64,000 bases of DNA from Eumeta japonica (taxonomy: Eukaryota > Arthropoda > Insecta > Lepidoptera > Psychidae). The notes under the pieces are model-generated. The model searched no databases. It worked only from the letters and a program-made list of their open reading frames with translations, and had not been told where the DNA came from. The position numbers and the translations under genes were made by a program. This document shows positions 11,901-23,900 of the stretch, in pieces. The stretch spans positions 62,001-126,000 of the forward strand of contig BGZK01001377.1 of assembly GCA_005406025.1 (NCBI GenBank), in the 5' to 3' direction. Numbering within the stretch: position 1 is the stretch's first letter; each line of letters starts with the position of its first letter.

Positions 11901-14900
11901 AAAGAAGTGTTACTTGAAAAATAATTCAAAATATTATTGCTTTGATACATTACCGACCCCCTTTTATTGGCCATAATTTAACCTATATTGAGCATGTTTT
12001 ATCAAATGTTGTAAAATATTGTTTATTACATTAAGATGTAACAACATTCAATTTACATGTCTATCGGTAGCCTTATTCGGTCAGTTTTTATTTTTATGTG
12101 AATTTTTGCACCTCATATGTTAAAACATCTATACACAAAACCGTATGCGCACGCGTAAGATATCTGACATGGTCATCACTGAGTCATGAGTTTGTAGATT
12201 TATATCAGTCAAAATAAATCTACAAATACAAAATTATAAAATTTCACCATTGGTGAAACTTAAATCCATAATAGGATTCATGATATAAACCGAAATTGTG
12301 ATTCTAGCCTTGTTTTCTTATAACTTAAAAAGACCGTCAAAAATCGCCTAAAATAATAATAACAAATATGAGAACGTAATAGAAATATCTCATTAATCAT
12401 AAAAGATAAAATAGGTAGATTATGACTTTTGAAAGTTTTAAAACATATTGATTAACAGTATAATTTCATTATAATTATAATAATTTACAGCAGGCAATAT
12501 AAAATTAAACAATCTAAAATATTTAGGAAGAAAAGTGTAATGTATTGTCAGAGACAAGGTGAAGCGATCTATTTAACATTCTTAAGGATCTATTTGAAGA
12601 AGCAATAGTGCCTGACATTTCTTGCAACAACTATAATACTGTACAATTGTACATATAAGCAACCAATCGGTCGTAGACATGCTCCAGCTCCTTTAACGAA
12701 TTCAGTCTAAAATAAAGATAAAAATAATTTATAATTACTTCCATAAGTAACTGTCTTTATTAAGTTTATAAACTTAGAAAGTCAGATAAAAAAAGATTAT
12801 TTAAAAAGTAAACGTTAAGACTAATGTGATCGTTCTTTAGAATTTTTCCGTTATCTCAGTTCATGCACACACATTTGTAATCGACTTCAAAATAGAATGA
12901 GGTTCCGTATTCATTAAAATCTATGATGATTCTAAAAGCGTTGATCGATTTAAATGATCCTTTTTTTACAGGAAAAGCGTTGCCTTAGAGGAGTTCCTCA
13001 AAAATTGGTCAAATTCCATTGTGCATGAGAAATGTTCGAATAATTGCAGCAACCCATTTCGATAGTTCTTTTTTTATTATAAATAAGTACCTACTAATAA
13101 TATCCTGATACAAATTCGGAGTAGATCTGATAATAGAATCCATGACAAAATAATAGTATTATTCAATTCTTATGAGAACATGAAACATACATGGGATTTT
13201 TTTTTTAGTTTATCAAGATATTGAGTTACAGTGATATTGTGTTCTCTGTCGAGGCATCTATGTAATTGTAATTATTCACGTGATCTCTTACCTTCATCGC
13301 TACATGAATAAAAAAACAATATGAAATCTACATTATATACACAATATATCAATGGATGCAAGAAAATTGTATATACAATTATAATACAATTTTCTTAAGC
13401 CATGAGTAAAAGGAGTGTAAATTTCATTTACCTAATCACTAAATAATTGTTAAACAGCAACAATTACAAAGACATAATTGTAAAAACCGCCTTCAAAAAC
13501 CTATTATTAAATATAGTTAGGCCGTCATTTTGAAGTCACTGCCATCAAAAATAAAAAAACAAAGTCAAAACTTGAATCTATAAACAGGAATATAAAACGC
13601 GAAATAGTAAGTATTGAATCAATAGGACGTCAAATAATGAAAATTGACACCAAACCTGGCATATTTTCGACAGGAACCGACACCAAAAACAACTACTTAT
13701 TTCTAATAATAGATTTTTGTAGTCGATTGTGCATTCATTCAAATAAAGTGTTAGTTTATTCAATGCCATCTCTTTATGCGTTCGATTCAAAACCTAACCC
13801 TTCCCCATACATGATACAACAACCGATCACGTAGTTAGTACACACAGCGGAGTTTAACTTTGAGCGTACCTGAATGATGTGTATTATTGGGATTTTATTC
13901 GATGTACGAACCATCAAAAGTATTTAAAGTCGGCACGACCCTGGGACCGTTTGCGAACCAAATTCTGATAAGACTCACATGCTTTCACGTTTCCAAATTC
14001 CAGACATAGACAATAACGGCTACCTAGACGCGCACGACTTCCACTGCCTCGCGGTGCGTTCTTGCGTGCTAGAGGGCAAGGGCGACTGCAGCGCCGCCCG
14101 CCTGCAGAAGTACCAGCACGTGATGCTGAGCCTCTGGGAGGAGATCGCTCAGCTGGCGGACTTCGACAAGGTTCCGGACTATGTCGGTTATCAGATCACT
14201 TTAGCCGCTGCGCTGAGCTCGAGCTGGCGACACTGACTAGCCGATGGTATGGCTGAAAAAAATAATGTTTCTTATGGATTCACACGAAAAATGACCAAAT
14301 AATTATTATAACTCACTAGTGGTATAGTGAGAATCCTTCGAATAATTATCTATTACTTTTTTTATATATGCCTTTTTCTTCAATTACTGTTGTAATTTAA
14401 TTGCAATTTAATACGTTTCAGCCATTTCTCGATGCTAGTCAACCTGCTGCTATCCTGTTCAAAGAAAATTTACTAACAATTTTCGAATTACCAATATCTT
14501 TTCAATTCTTCGTTTTAATACTTCTCAGTTTAATTTTATATTAATACAGTGAAGCCAATAACATCCCCATTAATACGGATTTTTACATTTTCTATAATAT
14601 GTGTATATTTCTATATTTTGTATATAGGCTCCGTGGTCATTATCAATCAAAATTTCAATTCATTTATTTTTTATTACTCATCTAATCTCATTTTTAAACA
14701 ATCGATAATTTTATGATAACATCTATCTACTCTATGACTATGTGAATAGGTTATGTTAACTTCTACACCCTCATATAAAAAAAAAAAAAAAACAGAGAAT
14801 TTCAACTAACACCGAACAAGCTACGCGACGCTTTTCGCTTGAATTTTATTACATTACGTGTTAGTTGATATTTATTGAGGTAAAAGAGTTATCTTTTCTA

Positions 14901-17900
14901 GGACGGCATGATAACAGTGGACGAGTTCAAGCAGGCCGTCCAGAACAGCTGCGTGGGACGAAAATATGAGGAGTTCCCACAGGTACAGGCTGCCGGCCAT
15001 GGATTCACTTTTACTATTATTAGTCTAGGCATCGTGTGGTTGAAGAGTTCACACCCTTGAGTCCCCCGATCTGGGTCTGGAGTGGTTTTTGGGGCCGTTG
15101 TTGGCGATTCCGTGACGACGTACGGCACCTACGACTTGAAGTGTTTTTTCGGGACAAGTGAATTCATTTGATGTGGATCAAAAATTTATTTGGCAATTTG
15201 CCCGTGAACAGGGATAAAATTCGTCACTGATCGAAATCAACCCGATTAAAATTGAGCAGCAGTATGCACGTTAACCGTAAATAAACGACAACTTACCAAC
15301 GCTGGCTCGGCGGTTCAAGGCCTCGCCTTCGGATCGTAGAATGTCGAGTTCGATTCCGATTATGAGCGAATTGACCAATCAGCTGTGAATACCAAAACTC
15401 CCGCTCTGCGCCTCGGCGGGCGCGGGTCGTTGAGCTGCTGCGGCCGTCGCGATGGTGACAACGCTCGTTGACGGTCCCCGGCCCGCATTGGGCCAGCGTG
15501 GGGGACTTAAAATCCAAAAGCCTCTCGGTCTAAAATAAAATGATTGCGGGAGGGTATAACTCGGCAATTCTTTTGTTCTGAGCTTTGTGCTGTACTTACA
15601 GACCTATCACTCTATCGCCGTCCAGTGGTGAGAGTTACGTTGCGGATTCATTTTTTGTAATAATAATAATAATCTTTACCATACGCTAACGACAATCGGA
15701 TAAGGTTGCAATTCAATTGCAATTACTCTATGATCAATTTTTGTCAAATATGTTACTATTTTTGGCAAATACTAACTATTTTCGGATAATGTAGAATGTA
15801 TTAGGTCGGGGAAAAGTGTTTTCGTATTTCATTTACAAATTCAAGATAATTTTTCATCATATTTTCTTTATTTATTTACATTTCCTTATACCATATATAA
15901 TCAAATGTAAATAAATATGCCATTTTGTTCAACAAACAACTACCACACACGTAGCATCAACTTATTGCGAATTAATCCGGGTTTCGCTATAGTCTGTGGA
16001 GCTTTCTTGTCTTTCGATCATGATTTTTTCATACGTTCTTGTCGAAGGTAATCCATTTTTCATCACCAGTGATCAATGTTTTACCAAAAACAGTTTCTGT
16101 TTCATTACGTTTCAATTGAGAATCGCAAATGAGTAGACGATTCATTAGACTTCTTTCACTGAGCTCATGTGGAACCCAAGTATCGAGCCTTTTTGTATAT
16201 TCAATTTTTAAATGGTTCAAAACTATTTTGAAGTCAATCCCCAGCTTATCAGCTTTGTCGTAAGAGCTAATATGCCGATCTTACTCTACTTTTTTCAAAA
16301 TGGCATCGACTTTATCCGTAACTGGTCTACCGGAGCGAGGTTCATCTTTGACCTGGACTGGACTGAAAAAGCTTTAACAAGTTTTGTGCTACTCTTATCA
16401 ACACTGCATTAGATCCATAAACTTCACAATTTTTTTTCGTGGTTTATATCACATTTTCCCTTTTTTTTTTGTTTTAAAACTTCAAAATGCATTGAATTTC
16501 TAAACGATATATTTTGTAAAAACGATGTTTCTACTTTTTATTTTTCTTTTTTTTAAATATCTTCTATATAATGGTATCAAAACTAGCCAGACACAAACAG
16601 TACAACAAAAAAGATTTTATTGCAACTTTTTACTAATAAAATGCGAATAAACTTTTTCCCCGACCTAATATTATTTATACATGTAATGAAAACGATTTTT
16701 CCCCTATTTGGGCATCAATTAAAAATTACTGTATTAGTATGGCATTTCGACCGTTATAGAAGCGGAATCATTTGTAAATGGTATAAAGCTATGTATTTTT
16801 TTTTTATTTCGTACACATTTACCATTTCGTACCACCTTTCACCGTTTCTTTTTATTTACTTTTATAACCCACAACGTACCATGAAGTGGGAGGGTGACCG
16901 CTAGCACTTAATAGAAGTTATATGAGAAAACCTCATTCTGTGCTAATAACAAATAGATTGACCGTGATGAGCACAACCCATAGACGTTGTCACATAAAAG
17001 CATTTATGATTATTTTTTTCTCATATTCAAAATCATAATTACGATTACAACCCTATTCAAGTCTTTGTTTCTGGAATATATATCTCCGTTTGATTTTATC
17101 AATGGTATATCTATTTGCCTTTTTAATTTCCATTCGACGTTTAATTATTTTTAAGAGTGTTTATGGTCAAATAAAAATCTTTTCAACCTTGTTATGTCTT
17201 GGGTACAGGCCACACGACAATGTCGTGTCGGGAAGGAAAATCGGTCGCATTCTATTTTGTATAAAAAACTGTCTCCATTTCTCAACGTCCACGTCAATCA
17301 CGTAGGCCGCGAGCAAGAATAGTGTCGTACATTTCCGATCTAACTTGCAATAATATCGAAAATCTATGATTCGATGCGTAAACCGAATGTCTTACTTTTT
17401 AGGGTTCCATACCAAAAGCGTAAAAAGGGAACCCTATTACTATGACTCCTCCATCCGTCTGTCTGTCGCCAGGCCGTATCTCGTGAACCGTGATAGTTAG
17501 ACAGTTGAAATTTTCACATATGATATATTTCCGTTGCCGCTATGACAAAACATACTAAAAACAGAATAAAACAAATATTTAAATGGAGCTTCCATATAAC
17601 AAAAATGATTTTTTTGCTGTTTTTTTCTCGATCTTAATGACGACAACAGGTAGAAACTTGAAATAATCTCAGAATATCTAGATCTATATTCACTTTAAAA
17701 ATAAATATCTACTTAATTCTAAAAATAAAAATAAAAAACTAAAAAAAAAAGATATAAATTAGTGTCTAATGTTATATAGATAATGCTAACCTTTCGTGCG
17801 TGAGTCCTAGTTGCACTTGGCCGGTTCCCAGTTTAAGAGAGTTTTCCATACAACTCGACTTCCACGACTCGGTGTATCAAGTTGGACATGCCATATATTT

Positions 17901-20900
17901 TAAGTTAGACCTCCAACCATAGACCTGCGAAAGTAGCATTAAATTTCATGCAATACTTTTTATGTGATGCGCGAACAAACAAATACAGATAGATAGATAA
18001 AAATTCTAAAAGCGATTGTTTCGGCTTCCATAAAGACACCCATATTAATATTTCATGAATATTTTCCATGTAACATGGCATGTATCGGTCAATCACAGTT
18101 TTATTTAATGTGCAAATGTATGCAAAATAAACTGCAAAATAAATGAAATACGGGAATACGAAGGATCATCTCAGCCATTGCACAACCACTCCTGGACATA
18201 CTTAACCCTTCTTGCCCTAGTTTTCTCTTGGGTTCTTCTTGGGCCGCTTGTAACCAATGGTGTCCCTTAACCTTTAAGCAGGTCGCGAATTCACCCAGCC
18301 CGAAACCGACTCACGCTTTGGTGTCCACTCTATATGTCGTCATTCTAAAATTTTTCTTCCCCAGCAGTTATTGGATTTGCGAGAGTTACATGGATGAAAT
18401 GAATACTTTACAAAATAATCGATATAAATTATTATTTCTAGTAAACATCCGATATACATTATTATTATTATTGTATTACAAATTATTATACTCGAAAGTA
18501 TATAAAATTCCTTTCTTTTTTTTTTTGTGGACTATAACAGTTTTTCAATTATAGTTAGATTATGAGACAGACATAAATAATAAATCAAGACGTTTTCACT
18601 CTTAATAATATTAGAAATGTTCAAAGCAGGCGATGAGGGCCTTCATCGAGATGAACTTCAAGATGATCGACATCAATGCGGACGGCGTGATCAGCATCGA
18701 GGAGTACCGCTACGACTGCGTGCAGCGGATGGTCGTCGACGACATCAGGATCATTGACGACGCTTACAACTCCTTGCTAAATGTAAGTTTCGACGTAGGA
18801 TTTAGAATTAATCTAGCAATGGAATCGATTAAGTACCCCAAATTCAAATTGTCGATTTAGAATTCCAATGTGGTTTATTAAACACAAATATTTAAACGCC
18901 ATTCAAAGAGAAATTTATTATTTGATAATACTGTGTTGACACTATACGATATTTTTTTCTTATTTCACAATATTACTATTATTATAAATTCACGCCTATT
19001 TCCTAGAAGTGTAGGTAGATATTACAGATTTTCCCGTGTTCCGATTTTTGCATATTTCTCACTTTTCACTGACATCCATCAGTCTTTTCACTTGAGCTCG
19101 TCGGTTTCGGGTGCTTCATGTTCAGAGCCCTTTTTAAATATGCAACCAATTTGGTCTGCATAAGATTTTCTAGGGCGGCCCTTGCCGACTCTTCTTTCCA
19201 TCACGCATTCGTTTAATAAATTTTAATTTCTTGGTCTACTTTCATTCATCCTCTCCACGTAGCCAAACCACGGCAACGTACCTTATTCTATTCTAGTCAT
19301 TACGTCTTCTTTCAAACCGCGCCGCTCTCTGACGTCACATTCACAATACTACTTTATAATTATAAATAGGTAACATTGTGGTTGCTCAGAATTACGTAAC
19401 CTGATCACACACAGATTAATTTTATAACACATCAAATTCTCTATAATATAAATTTAAATCACAACAAAATCATTACATAAGCACTGATAGTAATGTTCGA
19501 TTTAAGATTAGCTCCATCTTTCGTGAAAATTCGTCGAAAATGATCCGCCGCAAGCAAATCATTTACTAAAATAAAAGAAGTCAATATGTACGTGCCGAAG
19601 TAGATTTTCTTCATTTGTTGTTCGTTTCGACATCCGTTTTTCTCGTGACAGATCCATACTGTGCCAACTTAGCTGCGGCACGAAAATGGACCGCGTGCAC
19701 CGACGGTACACGACACACTCACAGAATACAGGCGTGAAGTAACAGCTTCCGCTGTTGCTTTTCGTGTGACAAGTGAGAGTTCCGGTCGGCTATTCCCCCC
19801 ATCGCCCGCACCCCCTCCATCACTCCACTCTCCTCTCAGCCCATTTTCTCTCCATGAGATATCTTATTCTTACTCTCTTGAAAAGTGGTTTTGCTTATTT
19901 TATTGTTATCTTACTAAGAGTAGTAGTTTCTTCTGGGGTTGCGAGTTTCCTGGCGAAGCGGTGACCTGACCGGTGATCAACTCTCTGCTAAGTTTGCATG
20001 CTCTATTGACTTTCGAAAATGCTAGAAAACAATAGAAAATAAACTTTATTTTTAATGTAATAAATACATAAAAGTATATAAAATTATCGCTGTCCCCATG
20101 GCACTAGGTTGTTGTTATTCTGTCCGGTTTTTATCATCACACTACTGAGCCATATACTCTTAATTTTTTTTTATTTTAGATCGATAAGGTATAACTTACA
20201 CTAGGCAAAATCTTTTAATAATTTAATTCTATCCAATACATGTTTATTTGACAACACATGTTGTCCGTCGACGTCCATGTATTTTGTGAATCAAACACTT
20301 ATTTACCGCTAATTTTCTTCTCGTCTTCGGCGCGTTAGGTAAAGGATATGCGATATTGTTATATTACGTTTTTTATTATTTATTTATACCCTTCTCTATT
20401 GTAATTACTAAGATTTCTTTCAAATCACCTATTTTTAGGACTCGCCTTTAATTACATAGCATGAACGTATTTTGGGTGGGAATTGCATCATGGGATGGAT
20501 CCAGGCTGTGGTCATTGGAGTTATGACCCTCCCTGGGCCGAGTCTGTCTTACTGTTATAATCGAATGAGAGCCTGGCCCGACCAAACCGCGACTATTTGA
20601 CCCTCCGCTTCTCCAGGCTGGATCCCTTCTTGATCATATATCCCACACGTTAATTGCACTTTAATATTTCTTGTGCCGTACCCAGTCTTTGCTTGTTACA
20701 TATAAATATAGGAATCGGAACGTGATTATTAGCTGAACGCGATTACTTTTCACCGTATCTTATTTTTTTATACTACTCCTTTTACTGCTGGTGCAATCAA
20801 GCGAGAACCCATTCGCTTTATCTCCTGCATAGGCTGTCCTTCGACATCGGCCATAAAAAAAGGTACCCAGAAGGACAAGCTCTTCTTGCAGGCCGCCATG

Positions 20901-23900
20901 AATTTCCTTCTTTCACACATCATGATTTTGATTTAGCTTACATTTACTTTCAACCTCGCTATTTGGATCCATAACGTTTTTGCGATCTCCTGCAACTCGC
21001 ACGCCGAAACGCCCGTGCAAGGATCACTTAGTCTTGAGCATAAATATATATCACTGCATGAAGTAAAATCTATGAAAGTACTGAAAACTTTGATATTTGC
21101 CCGGTTTGCGATAAAAATTGTATTCGGTTATTTGTTGTGAAATTCTGTTCATGAATATTTAGATTAATTTTGCAAGAATAATAGGCAATAAAGTGATACT
21201 TTTTATCGAGTTCCAACGTCGTATTAATCATTGAAATGAGTGGGATTTGTTCGATGTTGAATAGATAGTTGAGTTCTTGTTGGTCGGTATTAAATTAATA
21301 TTTTATATAAATTAAAAATGCTATTTGCGTTTTCTCTTTCAGTTGCATTTTCCAATGTAAAATAAAATATTGGCAATTAAATTATTTATCATTAGAATTT
21401 ACATTATGTTTGTTACAAATAAGACAATATAAAATTACTAGCTTTTGTCCTCGACTCCACCCGCGTAGACATAGAATATTTTTTTTTGATAGGATTTACG
21501 CAAAATCCATTTTTAGTGAGCGTTTACGTCCCGAAAAGCGCAGCTATTCCAAAGTTCAAGTCAATCGGACTTATAGTTTAGATCTGGTGATAAGTCAGTA
21601 TGTGGTGTTTCGCTTATATATAATATATAAGCGATTTTAATCATATAATAAATAGATATAAAATAATTACCATGCTATCAATAAAAAAAAAATGCAAAAT
21701 ACTATATCTATTTAAATAAAAAATTGTAAAAAAATGTAATTAACTGATAATCGAACCAAAAATCAATTTCTTTTGAACTTTATCCTCATTTTGTAATCAT
21801 GTAATTATTTATAATAGTATATAATAATAATATATTTATTATTATTATATATTATTTAAAATAAAATAAAAATAATTATAAAAAATAAATAAAAATAAAA
21901 TAAATGTAATAATAATTGTAACTAACGAATTAATCGACAAGAGATAATCATCAAATTAATATTTTTAATAATCTGTTTTGACAGATCATTAAAATTATTA
22001 ATATGTTTAGTGTAATTAAACTATAAATATTAAATAGCAAACAGAAAAACGGAAGTTGTACGTATTGAAATTATACTTTTAATATGGCCTCGATCATGAG
22101 TATATGGAGTCATTTATTTTTACAAGTGTATTTTAGGACTCCTTTTACGAATTAGATTAAACGTAACAATAAGTCGAAGTGGGCCGGATCGAAGGTTCAC
22201 TCGGTTATCGATGAAATAGTCTCGTGCGCCGCCGCCGTCGGATCACGGACGATTCCTAGAATAGTTTAGTTACAGAATTTTGTTGGCAACGCTGCGTATT
22301 TTGAACTATCTCCGCGCTGATCAATACTAAATCTCGATATATTCCTCTTGTATGATTGAACGTGTTTGAAAATTACTGTCAGAACATCGAAGGCTTGATG
22401 TCGTTTCTAAATATAACCTATGTGAACTGAAAAATTTGAATAACAATAAATCTTGAATTACCACTGTCTCTTTTGTAGAAAACTTTATTTATTATTTTTC
22501 TTCACGTTTCTAAAGGTCACTTATTGAACTATATATATATGTTACACCTCAATGGAGACGAGTTGCAATTGTCCATTTTCTAAACAAGAATACGCGACTA
22601 GTATTAAAACCAGTGCACAGCGGGGGTCAGTCGTAGCTATTTTGGCCAGTTACCAACATTTTCGTGTCTAATTAATGGATATTGACGTGAAGACGTTTTT
22701 TCGTTTGTTAAGTGCAGTGATAGCCGGTCGAACTGTCTTGCGTTACGAAATACCGTCAGATTGCAATCGCTAATTGCTATAAGACTAATAACGCGATAAC
22801 GGTTGACTTCACAATAGATAGAGCATCTTTGTTCGTGTTTATCGCGCAACTTTTATTTTGCTCGTGACGTCATCGGATTATGGTATAGGCATCTGCGCGT
22901 GATTGTTGTGAATTAGCGTCGTGTAAAATTATAAATTAGTCTAGCGTCAGTAGCGTGTGAACGCGTTTATTTAGGAAATAGATTCGGGTGTCGTTCAAAG
23001 GGCTGGAGAAGAACTACTAGGAATCAAAGTGAAACAATAAAAATATTCGCCGAAATATATTTAAAAATAGGTACTACATTAAATATTGGAAAAAAAATTA
23101 AAGATGTCTTCTCATACGAGTCGTAAATATGCGTGGAATTATACAAAACACAAATCGTAGGAAATGGTTTAGGAATAGGAAAACAGGACATCACCAAAAA
23201 AAAAATTAAAAACTCAAAAAAAATCCAGTACCGAAAAAATATCAGCTAGTGTTGTGATTTTATCCCGACATTTTCACGGAAAATCTACGGCGCGAACCTT
23301 GTAATATAGCCTTTGTATTATGGATTTTCATTCAATTAGAATTCCATTCGTGATATTGTTACAGACATATCAAAAACATATAAAAAATGAACATAAAACA
23401 GAAATCTATCGATAATTTAAAAGAAAGATTCAATGAGGTTCTCATTAATTTTCCAAATGATTTAGTAATTCAGGATTAGGTGCTATGAAAATTCAGTGAG
23501 TCGGCGACCTTATTGCGTAAAAGCAGAAATCGATTTTGTTTCCGGAATCGATTTGCGAGTCGAATTTGTGTATAAAAAAAATGTTATTCTTATATGCAAT
23601 TTTGAGCGAGTTTAAAGCATCAGATCAAAGTAAAACTTTGCACACTTATCTAAGACCGATGACAATACAATAATATAGTGTAATTAAAGGTATCTGATGA
23701 TGAGGTGCAAGGTAGGCACAAAAACTCCATAACGTAATACCCTATCCTAGTCGTGTTTGAACGTGTTAGAGTTGCCTTGAGGTGGACTCTCCCCACGAGA
23801 GATTTTCAGGGTCTGATGATGGAGTCGGAAGGTAGGCGCTAGTACTTCATAATAAAACAACGTAGCCTAGCCGTGTTTGGGCTTGTTGGGATTGTCTTAG

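Larger units (their letters stand above)
5925..14003 (+). other. SCP intron 1 (8.1 kb)
   Basis: It is AT-rich and non-coding. It contains the hexamer-periodic repeat (8.2 kb), a CpG-rich patch (8.89-9.11 kb), a hairpin (9.76 kb), a TA-flanked MITE (10.13-10.52 kb) and a second MITE (10.65-11.12 kb). I see nothing recognisable at 6.0-7.9 kb and 11.2-13.9 kb beyond simple A/T tracts. Confidence 0.6.
14983..18629 (+). other. SCP intron 3
   Basis: It holds the SINE, the mariner and the 17.4 kb repeat. The stretches 16.7-17.4 kb and 17.85-18.6 kb contain nothing I can identify. Confidence 0.6.

Noticed and set aside
12972..13060. A ttttttacag acceptor-like site followed by a frame reading KSVALEEFLKNWSNS, which resembles the end of an EF-hand; considered as an alternative SCP exon.
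   Set aside because: It lies before exon 2 where no EF-hand 2 substitute could be spliced in, has one residue too many for an EF loop, has no clear donor, and the complete five-exon model already has matching phases.
22860..22880. Isolated TGACGTCA as a CREB site.
   Set aside because: A single 8-bp match in an intron, with no companion sites or conservation data.
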